Assembly (NCBI GenBank): GCA_002723155.1 | Contig: PBNO01000015.1 | Location: 124,001 to 188,000, forward strand | DNA length: 64,000 bases | Origin: Ponticaulis sp. | GTDB taxonomy: Bacteria > Pseudomonadota > Alphaproteobacteria > Caulobacterales > Hyphomonadaceae | Reading direction: 5' to 3' | In this document: piece after piece, positions 42,669-52,039 of the stretch | Position numbering within the stretch: the stretch's first letter is position 1 | Layout of the letters: the number at the start of each line of letters is the position of its first letter | Made by a program: the position numbers and the translations under genes | The notes under the pieces: model-generated | What the model was told of the DNA's origin: nothing | The model's database searches: none | Seen by the model: the letters and a program-made list of their open reading frames with translations, nothing else

Positions 42669-43826
42669 TTATGACAGTCCGCCTGCTACGGGCGTCACTT
42701 CAAAAGCGCCAACTATAACCAGAATAACGAAGAATATCTGCAACATCAGCGTAAGAGAAAACAGAATAAAACCTGTTCTCAGAAGCGACAATATTCTGCC
42801 TGAACTGTAGACCTCACGAAGCATTCGATAAATATAGATCGGCGGCGCGATGAACAATACGAACACGAACCAATCGAGACCGAGCCAGAAGAATAAAAAT
42901 GCCACACTCAGCAGAATGTAGTACCAACTTTGAAAATGCAGCGACACGATCACATGATCGTAAATATAAATGCGTTTAGAAAACGGGTACACGATGGTGA
43001 GCAATAGTATCATCGCGGGGGTAAGCGCTAAGGCAATTCTTGGTGCCCAGTTCTGGATGGACGCGAAAAACATTCCCTGATTTTCGTAGGCATCAGCGGC
43101 ATGTCCGATCACCATTTCGAGAAATTGCTTTGTACCGTCGTCAAAGTCGTCACTATCCCGGACACTATTCAGAATTTGATCTCGGTTTACGCGCCCGTCT
43201 TCTCTAAACAAACTTGAGTGCTCGGATGTGTTGGTACCAGTAAAACCAGCGTCCCCACCTGAGGAAACACCCGGCACATCTGGCGGCACGCCAACAACCT
43301 CGAGATCAACGGGGACACCCGCCTCATCCAGCGCCTGCTGCGCCTGCTCCATCGCGGCGTCCATATCCTCCTGAGTGACGCCTTCCGGCGGCTCTGTATC
43401 GACTGTGACCGGAACACCGCCCTGATTGGCGTATCGGATATCAAACCAGCCCTGCGAGTCGCCATAGGCAAAGAGCATCACAAAATAGATGAAGCTGGTC
43501 AGAAGATAGAGCCGGAAAGGTGGCACAAAACGCTGACGTTTACCCGTCAGATATTCTTTTGTGACCTTTCCCGGCCGCAACATGAGCGACGGCAGCGTAC
43601 GCATGACGCGACCATCAAGAGATAGAAAGTCACCAAGCACTTCGCTGGCCAGAGACCAGATTGGCCGGTGAAACGTCTGAGCGAGCTGGCCGCAGTTTCC
43701 GCAGTACCTGCCAGTGACCACCGTGCCGCAATTGCGACACGGATCACCTGACAAGTCCCCGTCCCCTGCCCCTTTGGACAATCCGCCAACGGAGCCTAAC
43801 GCTCCTGCTTCGAGTTCTCCGGACAT
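42669..43826 (-). CDS. DUF3667 membrane protein with N-terminal zinc ribbon
   Basis: A 385-residue protein. An N-terminal zinc-ribbon-like motif CRNCGTVVTGRYCGNCG is followed by the conserved DUF3667 core (FHRPIWSLASEVLGDFLSLDGRVMRTLPSLMLRPGKVTKEYLTGKRQRFVPPFRLYL, split here only for description), one membrane segment, a long extracytoplasmic loop (about 130-260), and three or four further membrane segments. Function unknown. It begins 41 bases after the substrate-binding lipoprotein gene and is probably in that operon. Confidence 0.85.
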   Translation of the reverse strand: MSGELEAGALGSVGGLSKGAGDGDLSGDPCRNCGTVVTGRYCGNCGQLAQTFHRPIWSLASEVLGDFLSLDGRVMRTLPSLMLRPGKVTKEYLTGKRQRFVPPFRLYLLTSFIYFVMLFAYGDSQGWFDIRYANQGGVPVTVDTEPPEGVTQEDMDAAMEQAQQALDEAGVPVDLEVVGVPPDVPGVSSGGDAGFTGTNTSEHSSLFREDGRVNRDQILNSVRDSDDFDDGTKQFLEMVIGHAADAYENQGMFFASIQNWAPRIALALTPAMILLLTIVYPFSKRIYIYDHVIVSLHFQSWYYILLSVAFLFFWLGLDWFVFVLFIAPPIYIYRMLREVYSSGRILSLLRTGFILFSLTLMLQIFFVILVIVGAFEVTPVAGGLS

Positions 43827-43867
43827 CAGCCCCTCCCGCTAATAAGCCCGACGCTCAGACGATCAGA

Positions 43868-45472
43868 TCAGCCTTCGCGGCAGATATAACGTGACCGGTG
43901 AACATCATCCGCGTTGTCGACAAAGCCCGTAAGTGTCGGATCAACGAGATTTTTCGTGACCTGATACCACATTGGAATCACCGGCATATCATCGAGCATC
44001 ATTTGCTCGGCCTCTTCCAGCATCTGAGCACGAACATCAAGATCGCGTTCATTGTCCGCCGCTTCTACCAGCGCATCATATTCCGGATTGTTGTAGCGGC
44101 CATAGTTCATAGGACCGGCATTAGATTGCAGAAGGAAGAGGAAGTTCTTCGGATCGTTGAAATCCGCAACCCACGCACCATCACCGATCTGGAAGTCACC
44201 CTGACGCAGAAGTGCATACTGAACCTGAGTTTCTTTCTGGAGGATTTCAGGACGCACCCAGTCAGCGATTTCCAGCCAGCTCGCCTGAACCGCAGGCGCC
44301 ACGCGCGGGTTATCGTCTGTTGAACGGTAAGTGTACTCGAATTCAAGCGGGTTATCCGGGCCAAAGCCGGCTTCTTCCAGCAAGCGGCGCGCTTCAACCA
44401 TACGGTCTTCCTGGCTCATATCCGCCCAATACACTTGCGCACCATCTTCGGTGTAATTCGCTGTACCCGGGGGAATAAGAGAGTAAGCAGGCTCGTAACC
44501 GGCGGTCAGAACTTCGTTGACCATGAAGTCGCGATCGAGCGCCATAGCGAGTGCGTTGCGAACACGTGTATCTTCGAAAATCTCGAGTTCCGTGTTGATA
44601 GAGTAGTATGTCGTGATGAGAGCAGGAGCGGTGCGTACCCAGCCCGGAAAACGCTCGCGCAGCTCATCTGTGCGCTGCCCGTCGAACGAGTTGTTCATGT
44701 CCAGACGACCCGTCTGGATATAGCGCTCAACCGCGTCGAGGTCGTCATACGGGAAGTAGATGACTTCTGTGAAGCAAAGGTCTTCTGCGCCTTCCCATTC
44801 AGGGTTTACGACAGACCGCAGGAAGTCACCCGTACGGAACTGCTCAAGACGATACGGGCCGTTCACGACGATATTTTCAGGGTCCGTCCAGTCGTCGCCA
44901 AACTCTTCAATAGCGTGCTCCGGCACCGGGAAGCTCACATAGTGCTTCAGAATGCCCGGCAGATAAGGCGCAGGATATTCGAGGTTGATCACAAGTGTGT
45001 CATCGTCAACGGCTTCAACGCCCAGCTGATCAGCCTCAACCTCGCCGCCATAGAACTCTTCAGCATTCTCGATCAGGAACAGCATAGACGCATATTGAGA
45101 CGCTGTTGACGGCGTCAGAATGCGGCGGAATGCGAACTCGAAATCGCTGGCCGTAACCGGCTCACCATCTGACCAATTGGCGTCTTTCAGCTCAAACGTC
45201 CATGTGCGGCCGTCTTCGCTGATCTCATAGCTTTCCGCCATGCCGAGCACAGGTGTTGCGTCCGCGCCGTCCGTAAACAGGCCAATGAACATGTCACCAA
45301 TTACGATGTTTTCCCACTGGGAAGAAACTTTGTGCGGGTCGACGGAATCAGGGTTCGCACTGATGCCGCGTCTTAGCGTGTCTGGAGAGACTTCGCTGCC
45401 ACCACCACAAGCCGCCAGTGAAAGCGCAAGTGCCGCTAGCGACGCCGAAAGCAAACCATTTTTGTTTCGCAT
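43868..45472 (-). CDS. Peptide-type ABC transporter substrate-binding lipoprotein (SBP family 5)
   Basis: A 534-residue OppA/DppA-type protein. The signal peptide ends in a lipobox (LAAC), so it is lipid-anchored. The family start (RRGISANPDSVDPHKVSSQWE) and the phrase DGRTWTFELKDANWSDGEPVTASDFEFAFRR identify SBP_bac_5. It should hand peptides to permeases such as those at 46.5-48.3 kb, which are on the same strand but upstream and separated by a plus-strand gene. Confidence 0.94.
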   Translation of the reverse strand: MRNKNGLLSASLAALALSLAACGGGSEVSPDTLRRGISANPDSVDPHKVSSQWENIVIGDMFIGLFTDGADATPVLGMAESYEISEDGRTWTFELKDANWSDGEPVTASDFEFAFRRILTPSTASQYASMLFLIENAEEFYGGEVEADQLGVEAVDDDTLVINLEYPAPYLPGILKHYVSFPVPEHAIEEFGDDWTDPENIVVNGPYRLEQFRTGDFLRSVVNPEWEGAEDLCFTEVIYFPYDDLDAVERYIQTGRLDMNNSFDGQRTDELRERFPGWVRTAPALITTYYSINTELEIFEDTRVRNALAMALDRDFMVNEVLTAGYEPAYSLIPPGTANYTEDGAQVYWADMSQEDRMVEARRLLEEAGFGPDNPLEFEYTYRSTDDNPRVAPAVQASWLEIADWVRPEILQKETQVQYALLRQGDFQIGDGAWVADFNDPKNFLFLLQSNAGPMNYGRYNNPEYDALVEAADNERDLDVRAQMLEEAEQMMLDDMPVIPMWYQVTKNLVDPTLTGFVDNADDVHRSRYICREG

Positions 45473-45595
45473 TTTTATTCCAATCTCTCCGAACTTTAAG
45501 AGGACATTCTATGTCGATCTGTGTTGAGATTGAAACGCAGACGGTTACAGTTCAAGTATATTCGCTGCATTCATGCACAAATACGGACACTCGTG

Positions 45596-46387
45596 ATGAA
45601 AAAAATTTGCCTCGCCGGCGTTGCAAGCCTTTCCCTGCTGGGAATTCCGGCACTCGCCGATGAAGTCGACCCGCTCGCAGACATTTATGCCTGCGCAAAT
45701 ATCGCTGATGATTCAGCACGTCTTGCCTGTTTTGACACGGCGGTCAGCGCGACTCAGTCCGCTCAGCAGGCCGGTGATTTCCGTACAATAACGCGCCAGG
45801 ACTCAGAGCGCGTTCAGGAAGATGCCTTCGGACTTCGCATTCCGAGCATCTCTAATTTCAACATCCTGTCGCCAGGCTCGCGTCCTAATGCGCTTGCCGA
45901 TGCTGTTCCAGAACCAGAGCCAACTCCGGAGCCGGTTGTGGAAGCGCCAACGCAGGTCGCTGAAGCACCTGAAACGCCAGAACCAGCTGAACCGGTAGCT
46001 GCTGCACCAGAAGTGCCAGAAACAGTCGAAACGCCTGCGCAACCGATCGCGCCGCCAGTTCAGGCTGCACCGACTCCGACACCTGCCCCGGCCGCACCGG
46101 AAGAAGAAGCCGAGGACGAAAATCGTCCGCTCGAGGTTGAGCGCAATGATGATGGAGAGATTGAATCTGTATCTCTCAGCATTGAACGCATCACGGTGAA
46201 CGCAAACGACCAGATCACGGTCTACTTCAGAAATGGTCAGGTCTGGCGTCAGATCGAGAGCCGCCCTACCCGCCTCAATCGCCGTCGCCCGCCAACCTTC
46301 GCGACAATTCGCCGGACGACACTCGGTGCTTACGTCATGCGCCTGAATGGTCAGGGCCAGTCATTGCTCGTTCGCCGCGTCGACTAG
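45596..46387 (+). CDS. Secreted Pro/Glu-rich protein of unknown function
   Basis: A 263-residue protein: signal peptide (MKKICLAGVASLSLLGIPALA), a short Cys-containing N-terminal region (IYACANIADDSARLACFD), a Pro/Glu/Ala-rich stalk (about 100-180), then a small C-terminal domain (SLSIERITVNANDQITVYFRNGQVWRQ to LLVRRVD). The CxxI...RLACFD opening and the C-terminal pattern recur in alphaproteobacterial secreted proteins. The frame is open from 45521, but only ATG 45596 starts a signal peptide. It is divergent from the lipoprotein gene and convergent with oppC. Confidence 0.72.
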   Translation: MKKICLAGVASLSLLGIPALADEVDPLADIYACANIADDSARLACFDTAVSATQSAQQAGDFRTITRQDSERVQEDAFGLRIPSISNFNILSPGSRPNALADAVPEPEPTPEPVVEAPTQVAEAPETPEPAEPVAAAPEVPETVETPAQPIAPPVQAAPTPTPAPAAPEEEAEDENRPLEVERNDDGEIESVSLSIERITVNANDQITVYFRNGQVWRQIESRPTRLNRRRPPTFATIRRTTLGAYVMRLNGQGQSLLVRRVD

Positions 46388-46409
46388 CGGAAAGCCGAAA
46401 ACCTAAAAG

Positions 46410-46441
46410 AAAAAGCCGCCCCGAAAGGAGCGGCTTTTTTA
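46410..46441. terminator. Bidirectional terminator
   Basis: AAAAAGCCGC (46410-46419) pairs with GCGGCTTTTT (46430-46439), followed by further Ts on the plus side and a T-rich run on the minus side. It serves the convergent secreted-protein and permease genes. Confidence 0.9.
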
Positions 46442-46460
46442 TTGGTTCGTTCAGATCAGC

Positions 46461-47363
46461 TTAGCGCTCTTTCGGGTCGACCGCATCACGCACGCCGTCA
46501 CCGATGAAGTTCAGGCAGAGCAATGTTACCGCCATGACAACCGCCGGGAACAAAAGAAGCCACGGGCTGGACGACATTTGCTGCTTACCGTTTGAAATCA
46601 GAACGCCGAGTGATGTCAGCGGCTCGTTAATGCCAAGACCGATGAAGCTGAGGAAGCTTTCTAGCAGAATGACCTGCGGAATAATCAGCGTCATGTAGAC
46701 GACAACAGGGCCGATAATATTCGGCACGATGTGACGTGCGATGATCGCGCCTTGAGACACACCAGATGCACGCGCTGCCTCGATGAACTCACGGTTCTTC
46801 AGAGACAACGTTTGCCCACGCACGATACGCGACATGGTCAGCCATTCGACGGCACCAATCGCGATGAAGATCAGATAGATGTTCCGCCCGAATACAGTGG
46901 TCAGCAGGATCACGAAGAAAATGAACGGGATCGCATAGAGCGCATCAACGATACGCATCATGATGCTGTCAGTCCGGCCACCGAAATAGCCTGCAACCGT
47001 ACCCCATGTCACCCCGATGACGAGACTGACGAATGTCGCCAGAACGCCAACAGCAAGAGACACCTGATAACCGACCAACAGACGGATGAACTGGTCACGG
47101 CCAAGCGTGTCTGTACCCATAATGTGAAGGTGCTCGAATGTCGGCGACCAGCCCACACGATCACGGTACAGCGTTTCATATTCGTGTGGCCAGAATAGCG
47201 GCAGGATCAGCGCACAAGCCGTGAAAAGGCCCAGCACGATCATAGCGGCCACAGCAGCCTTGTTCCGGAACAGACGCGCACGGGCATCATCCCATAGCGA
47301 GCGACCAGCGACTGCGGCAGCTTCCAGCGCCGCGTCGTTCTGAGGGTTACGCATTCCGATCAT
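46461..47363 (-). CDS. Peptide-type ABC transporter permease, OppC/DppC-like
   Basis: A 300-residue permease with an N-terminal segment (VAAMIVLGLFTACALILPLF) outside the core, then the BPD-transport domain with the EAA-type loop EAARASGVSQGAIIARHIVPN. It pairs with the DppB-like permease upstream; its ATG shares one base with that gene's TGA, so they are coupled. No ATPase genes follow, and a terminator lies just downstream. Confidence 0.93.
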   Translation of the reverse strand: MIGMRNPQNDAALEAAAVAGRSLWDDARARLFRNKAAVAAMIVLGLFTACALILPLFWPHEYETLYRDRVGWSPTFEHLHIMGTDTLGRDQFIRLLVGYQVSLAVGVLATFVSLVIGVTWGTVAGYFGGRTDSIMMRIVDALYAIPFIFFVILLTTVFGRNIYLIFIAIGAVEWLTMSRIVRGQTLSLKNREFIEAARASGVSQGAIIARHIVPNIIGPVVVYMTLIIPQVILLESFLSFIGLGINEPLTSLGVLISNGKQQMSSSPWLLLFPAVVMAVTLLCLNFIGDGVRDAVDPKER

Positions 47364-48337
47364 CAGTACTTCACCCTCGGATCCAGAATTGCATAGAGGA
47401 CGTCAGCCACCAGGTTCATCAGAAGGATCAGCGTCGCAAAAAGAATAACCACGCCCATAACCAGCGTATAGTCACGGTTGAGCGCGCCATCGATGAAGAA
47501 GCTGCCAATGCCCGGAAGGCTGAAGACGCGTTCGATCACGAGAGAACCGGTCACAACGCCGACAGAGGCAGGACCGATATAGCTGACGAGAGGCAGGACC
47601 GCGATTGGCAGCGCATGCTTCAAAATAATCTCACGCTCCGACACACCCTTAGAACGCGCGGTGCGGATATGGTTAGACCGCATCGCCTCAATCATACTGC
47701 CGCGCATAATCCGCGAAATGCCCGCGATATAATAAAGAGACAGCGTGATAACCGGCAAAGTGATCGTGTATGGCGTCATGCGCCCCAGATCGAGCCCGCC
47801 GGGCGCGAAGATCGGTATCCAAACCCCGAACACGAGAGCCGCAACAGGACCGACCACATAGGACGGAATGGAAATGCCCAGCGTGGCCACCCCCATTAAT
47901 CCGTAATCCACCGCCGAGTTCTGCTTGAGCCCCGATATGATCCCGAGACCACCGCCAACAACGAAGGCGAAAAACATTGCGAGGCCGCCAATTGTCGCGC
48001 TGACAGGAAACCCTTCGCCGATCAGTTCGGAGACAGTTTTATCCTTGTTACGGAGCGACGGACCGAAATCACCCCGCACCACATCTCCCAGATAAGTGAG
48101 ATATTGCTCGTGCAGCGGACGGTCATGACCATAAACAGCGAGAATTTGCGCTTCGACCGCGGGCTCAAGGCGGCGGTCATTACTGAACGGGCTGCCTGGC
48201 GCGGCGCGCATCATGAAGAAGGCGACCGTGATCACGACAAACAGCGTCGGGATCGCGATCAGCAGCCGTTTCAGAATGAAAGGCAGAGAAATACGTGAGA
48301 GAAATCGAGGCACGATGAAACTTGGTACTCCACTCAA
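47363..48337 (-). CDS. Peptide-type ABC transporter permease, OppB/DppB-like
   Basis: A 324-residue permease: first membrane segment ILKRLLIAIPTLFVVITVAFF, then the family insert with GPSLRNKDKTVSELI and the EAA-type loop TARSKGVSEREIILKHALP. It forms a heterodimeric channel with the downstream OppC-like protein. The lipoprotein at 43.9-45.5 kb is the probable donor. Confidence 0.93.
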   Translation of the reverse strand: MSGVPSFIVPRFLSRISLPFILKRLLIAIPTLFVVITVAFFMMRAAPGSPFSNDRRLEPAVEAQILAVYGHDRPLHEQYLTYLGDVVRGDFGPSLRNKDKTVSELIGEGFPVSATIGGLAMFFAFVVGGGLGIISGLKQNSAVDYGLMGVATLGISIPSYVVGPVAALVFGVWIPIFAPGGLDLGRMTPYTITLPVITLSLYYIAGISRIMRGSMIEAMRSNHIRTARSKGVSEREIILKHALPIAVLPLVSYIGPASVGVVTGSLVIERVFSLPGIGSFFIDGALNRDYTLVMGVVILFATLILLMNLVADVLYAILDPRVKY

Positions 48338-48464
48338 ATTTTCGGACAGCTGATTAATACGCCCAGCCGGGATTCCGTGAGCGGCCTATCTGGCATGGGT
48401 TTACCTTGATCGACAAGACTGGCATCAGGATTTCCGCAGATAACACTCATGTGGAGGTCAGATC

Positions 48465-48899
48465 GTGCACAATTTTCGTAAGATCACCGATCATTTTTAT
48501 GCCGCGCCTCAAATCGAACCAGACGAAATCGATGTCGCTGCCAGCGAAGGCTTCGCAGCCATCATCATGAATCGCCCTGATGGCGAAACACCTGACCAAC
48601 CGGCAACCGCACTGATCAAAGATCGCGCAGATGCAAACCAGCTGCCCTTCGTTCACATTCCGATCACCGCGCCACCACAAATGAGCGATGTAAAAGCGAC
48701 GCTGGAAGTCCTGAAAGCCCATGAAGGTGAGAAAGTGCTCGCGTTCTGTCGTTCCGGCACACGCTCAACGACTCTGTGGGCGTATGCCGTGGCACTGGAT
48801 AAGGCGATGCCCGTCAATGATATCCTGACCGCAGCTATGAATGGCGGCTATGATTTGTCACCACACAGACCAGCGCTCGAAGCGCTTTTTGCACTGTAA
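48465..48899 (+). CDS. DUF442/TIGR01244-type phosphatase or sulfurtransferase domain protein
   Basis: A 144-residue protein with the dual-specificity-phosphatase-like fold: opening ITDHFYAAPQIEPDEID, IIMNRPDGETPDQP, VHIPITAP, and the Cys loop FCRSGTRSTTLWA. This matches the TIGR01244/DUF442 family, seen fused to metallo-hydrolases in sulfide-handling enzymes; an MBL hydrolase gene lies 1.2 kb downstream. Start is GTG 48465 after gtggaggtcag. Whether it acts on phosphate or persulfide is not known. Confidence 0.88.
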   Translation: MHNFRKITDHFYAAPQIEPDEIDVAASEGFAAIIMNRPDGETPDQPATALIKDRADANQLPFVHIPITAPPQMSDVKATLEVLKAHEGEKVLAFCRSGTRSTTLWAYAVALDKAMPVNDILTAAMNGGYDLSPHRPALEALFAL

Positions 48900-48910
48900 A
48901 GATTGCACCT

Positions 48911-49108
48911 TTACCCAGCTGGGATATGAATGGTGACAGAGGGGACGCTCGCGGTAGATGGAGCTGAACTCGGTGCTGCCATAGCCTGTACCACGGCAAG
49001 GCCAATGAGTGCCGCAGCAAACGGCCGGATCACGCGAAAGAAAACAGGTGTGATTTTGTCTGTCACGAGAATGTCCCATTCTGGCTTTAACGAAAGATGC
49101 GATTGCAT
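48911..49108 (-). CDS. Putative small membrane protein
   Basis: A 65-residue ORF with one hydrophobic segment (RPFAAALIGLAVVQAMAA) and a Ser/Pro/Ala-rich tail. It fills most of a 300-base gap and ends 12 bases from the stop of the convergent DUF442 gene. No clear ribosome binding site and no family. The plus-strand ORF in the same gap looks less protein-like, so this one is preferred, without certainty. Confidence 0.38.
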   Translation of the reverse strand: MQSHLSLKPEWDILVTDKITPVFFRVIRPFAAALIGLAVVQAMAAPSSAPSTASVPSVTIHIPAG

Positions 49109-49199
49109 CCACGCAAAGCCTGCGCCAAAGACGCTGAAAAAGCGCGACGCGCATAAGTAGAGTAAAAAGCAGCGCGAAGCTGCCGACGGGAAAACGGGT

Positions 49200-50126
49200 A
49201 TGAGTAAGAACTGGCTTTCAGACTTTAAAATTCAGGACGGCGGCGTTCTGGTGAAGAAGACAGGGCACACCGTTCCCTTCAATCTCGGTCTGGTGAACGA
49301 CATCCTGACATGGATGAGCTTCTACTCGCTCGCGCAAGGCTGGCGCATCTGGCAGCGCATTCAGGGCCATCGTGCACCGCGAATCGCTTTTCTGCCTGAT
49401 CAGCCACGTCCGTGGTATTTTATCTGGCCGGTCATGCACGCTGCCGGTGCGATCATCGAGAAAGACGTCAACAAAGCTGACGTGATCTTCCACTTTGATG
49501 ATTCGACTCTTTGCGATGCTGATAAGCCTGAAGTCTCCCATCCGGTAAAATTCATCAATTTCGGCTGCAATGACGTTTCCAAGTCGCTTGTCGCATCCAC
49601 GTTTACTCGGGTTGCGGGTTATGATCTGGCCGTTGATCCGTCTGACTATGACGGGCTGATGGTTGAAAAGTCCGAGATCAACGCAGCCCATGACGGCCGT
49701 ATCGTTCAAGGGCCGATGGAGCCGATTGACGGCAAGAGCTATCAGCGCCTCGTCGACAACTCTATTGAAGGCGATCTGGTAGAGGACCTGCGTACGACAC
49801 TGGTCGGCGGCGAGCCAACAATCGTCTTCCGCAAGCGCCGTCCACTGAGCCGCCGCTTCCTCAATGAAAACACCGATGTGACCCTCACCTCACCGCAAGC
49901 TGTCTTCTCTGCGGAAGAAATTGAGGTCATCAAGAACTTTGCAACTGAGCTCGGCCTCGACTGGGGCGGTGTGGATGTACTGCGCGACAAGCGTGACGGC
50001 CGTATCTATATTGTTGACGCCAACAAGACGGACATGGGCCCGCCTGTAGCGATGCCGCTCGGCCAGAAACTACGCTCTACACGTTACATGGCACGTAAAT
50101 TCCGTGCATCATACGGACCAAAATAA
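49200..50126 (+). CDS. ATP-grasp-like protein of unknown function
   Basis: A 308-residue cytosolic protein. The second half looks like an ATP-grasp core: IVFRKRRPLSRRF, then LGLDWGGVDVLRDKRDGRIYIVDANKTDMGPP, where the acidic and Asn residues of D-x-N-K-T sit where Mg-ATP ligands fall in that fold. The first half carries PRIAFLPDQPRPWYFIWPVMHAAGA and FINFGCNDVSKSLV. I know no function. A cggg-type site precedes ATG; an MBL hydrolase gene follows after 27 bases, so they may be one operon. Confidence 0.72.
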   Translation: MSKNWLSDFKIQDGGVLVKKTGHTVPFNLGLVNDILTWMSFYSLAQGWRIWQRIQGHRAPRIAFLPDQPRPWYFIWPVMHAAGAIIEKDVNKADVIFHFDDSTLCDADKPEVSHPVKFINFGCNDVSKSLVASTFTRVAGYDLAVDPSDYDGLMVEKSEINAAHDGRIVQGPMEPIDGKSYQRLVDNSIEGDLVEDLRTTLVGGEPTIVFRKRRPLSRRFLNENTDVTLTSPQAVFSAEEIEVIKNFATELGLDWGGVDVLRDKRDGRIYIVDANKTDMGPPVAMPLGQKLRSTRYMARKFRASYGPK

Positions 50127-50153
50127 ACTCCAAACACTTTGAAAGGGGGCCTC

Positions 50154-51056
50154 ATGGCTGGTCAGATCCCGTTTGTCCGCGACATGGACTTCGACTATGG
50201 CGCCGTCACAGAGATCAGCCCCCTCGTCCGCCGTGTGATTGCCAATAATCCCGGCCCGTTCACCTTTACCGGCACCGGCGTCTATATAGTCGGGCGCGGC
50301 ACAGTCGCTGTAATCGACCCCGGCCCATACACAGAAGAACACTTTGATGCGCTTAAACAAGCGCTCGAGGGCGAAGCGGTCAGCCATGTGATTGTCACCC
50401 ACCATCATATGGATCACTCTCCGCTCGCCCATCCGCTCGCGGAATGGGCAGGCTGCAAGGTCTATGGCAAACCAGCGCCGCGCCACGAAGAATCTGCTGT
50501 CCAGATGGATGCCGGTTCAGACCACGGCTTTAAACCACATGTCGAACTGAATGATGGCGACGTTCTGGAAGGTCCTGGCTGGACGCTGGAAACGATAGAA
50601 ACTCCGGGACATACATCGAACCATCTCTGCTTTGCGCTGAAAGAAGAAAATGCGCTGTTCTCGGGCGATCATATTATGGGCTGGTCGACGACAGTGATAT
50701 CTCCGCCGGACGGCGATATGCGCGACTATTTCGAAAGCCTCGACAAAGTCCGTGCACGCGGCTTCGACACACTCATCCCTACGCATGGTCCACCGATTAC
50801 GGATGATGTGGATGGATTTATTGGGGCTTACATCACCCATCGCCGCGCGCGTGAAGCGTCAATCCTCGAACGCCTGAAAGCGGGCGATACAACCATTCCC
50901 GATATGGTGAAGGTAATCTATGCCGACGTGGACTCGCGCCTGCATCCAGCAGCTTGCCACTCAGTGCTCGGCCATATGATCCATCTGGTGAAAGACGGGC
51001 ATGTGTCAGTCACCGGCTCCATGGACGTGTCCGGCACCTACACTCTCACACAATAA
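50154..51056 (+). CDS. MBL-fold metallo-hydrolase (LACTB2/glyoxalase-II-like)
   Basis: A 300-residue metallo-beta-lactamase-fold hydrolase. The zinc motif HxHxDH is present in VTHHHMDHSP, with later ligands in ETPGHTSNHLCF and SGDHIMGW, and a C-terminal winged-helix-like part (VIYADVDSRLHPAA) as in LACTB2-type enzymes. ATG 50154 follows gaaaggggg; the open frame reaches a TTG at 50139 without need. Reaction unknown; hydrolysis of a thioester or RNA-type substrate are options in this group. Confidence 0.88.
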   Translation: MAGQIPFVRDMDFDYGAVTEISPLVRRVIANNPGPFTFTGTGVYIVGRGTVAVIDPGPYTEEHFDALKQALEGEAVSHVIVTHHHMDHSPLAHPLAEWAGCKVYGKPAPRHEESAVQMDAGSDHGFKPHVELNDGDVLEGPGWTLETIETPGHTSNHLCFALKEENALFSGDHIMGWSTTVISPPDGDMRDYFESLDKVRARGFDTLIPTHGPPITDDVDGFIGAYITHRRAREASILERLKAGDTTIPDMVKVIYADVDSRLHPAACHSVLGHMIHLVKDGHVSVTGSMDVSGTYTLTQ

Positions 51057-51081
51057 AAAACGCGGCCCCGAAAGGCCGCGT
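51055..51081 (-). terminator. Terminator of the DUF1499 gene
   Basis: ACGCGGCC (51060-51067) pairs with GGCCGCGT (51074-51081), loop CCGAAA; the A-run 51055-51060 is a T-run on the minus strand. It may also stop the convergent MBL gene. Confidence 0.87.
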
Positions 51082-51107
51082 CTCGATTTTCTGAACTGAG
51101 CTGTCGC

Positions 51108-51917
51108 TTAGGACGGCATGTCCGCAACATCCAGCTTGCTGGACAGGCTTTCCAGAATAGCGCTGATGCGAGCGGCATTTGCGCCAAGGTCGGAACGACC
51201 AACACGAGACACTGAGCGTACGTCCACCTGACTACCTTCGCCTTGCGGACGGATGCGGACTGCGACGTCATCTTTGAAGCCGTACCAGGTAGAGGTGTAA
51301 GTTGCTTCCAGAACGCCTGCTTCCTCATTCGCTGTGACGATCTCCATGCCCATCTCATCGAGCGTGGAATACGCCGCAGAATAGGTCACGTCAGCCGGTG
51401 CACGCAGAATAAGTGAGCGGATTTCCGGATACGCTTCAGCTTGCGCTTCTGACACGAGGCGTTCGTTATCGCCGCTACCAAATGTAGGCGCGTCGAGCAC
51501 AGGGTTAGCCCCTTCACGCAGTTCCATCATTTCATCTGAGAACTGGATCGGATCGGACCAGTCCGTCTGGATATCATGGATTGGCGGAACGCTTTGGGCA
51601 TTCATTCGGAAGCCCTGCATGCGACCGAGAACAAGACCCGCTATGAGAATAGCCGCAAGCGACAGAATGACGATTTTGACGCGCGGCGCTTTGATCAGGC
51701 CGAGCACTGTCAGCACGATACCGGCACCGCCAATGCCCATTGCAAGCTTCGGCCCCCAGTTTACCGTCATTGTGCTCAAAGCGGTTCCAAGATCCCAAAG
51801 GCCGTATTTATAGCCGAGGCCGGCAGCCATGAACCAGAACGGCAGCAAGATCGCCAGAAACAGCACCAGCCATGCGAGCCCGAGGCGAATACCGCCCTTA
51901 CTCTTAGAATTGCTCAT
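51108..51917 (-). CDS. DUF1499 membrane-anchored protein
   Basis: A 269-residue protein with three hydrophobic segments at the N-terminus (LAWLVLFLAILLPFWFMAAG; LAMGIGGAGIVLTVLGLI; IVILSLAAILIAGLVLG) and a C-terminal DUF1499 domain (IPPIHDIQTDWSDP; VLEATYTSTWYGFKDDVAVRI). Function unknown; such domains are found in envelope and plastid proteins. It stands alone between the M24 peptidase operon and a terminator. Confidence 0.87.
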   Translation of the reverse strand: MSNSKSKGGIRLGLAWLVLFLAILLPFWFMAAGLGYKYGLWDLGTALSTMTVNWGPKLAMGIGGAGIVLTVLGLIKAPRVKIVILSLAAILIAGLVLGRMQGFRMNAQSVPPIHDIQTDWSDPIQFSDEMMELREGANPVLDAPTFGSGDNERLVSEAQAEAYPEIRSLILRAPADVTYSAAYSTLDEMGMEIVTANEEAGVLEATYTSTWYGFKDDVAVRIRPQGEGSQVDVRSVSRVGRSDLGANAARISAILESLSSKLDVADMPS

Positions 51918-52039
51918 TTTATCACTCCACTCCCGAGATTGAGAGAGTCATAGCGCAGGAATCAGGCTTGTCACGCAATGTTTCTCCCCTTCCCTGAGGG
52001 AACTGGGGCGTAGGTGAACAAGGTCAATAGATTGCGAAA

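Noticed and set aside
48930-49160. A 76-codon plus-strand ORF in the gap after the DUF442 gene
   Set aside because: No signal, poor composition and no site; the minus-strand ORF with a clean membrane segment fits the gap better.
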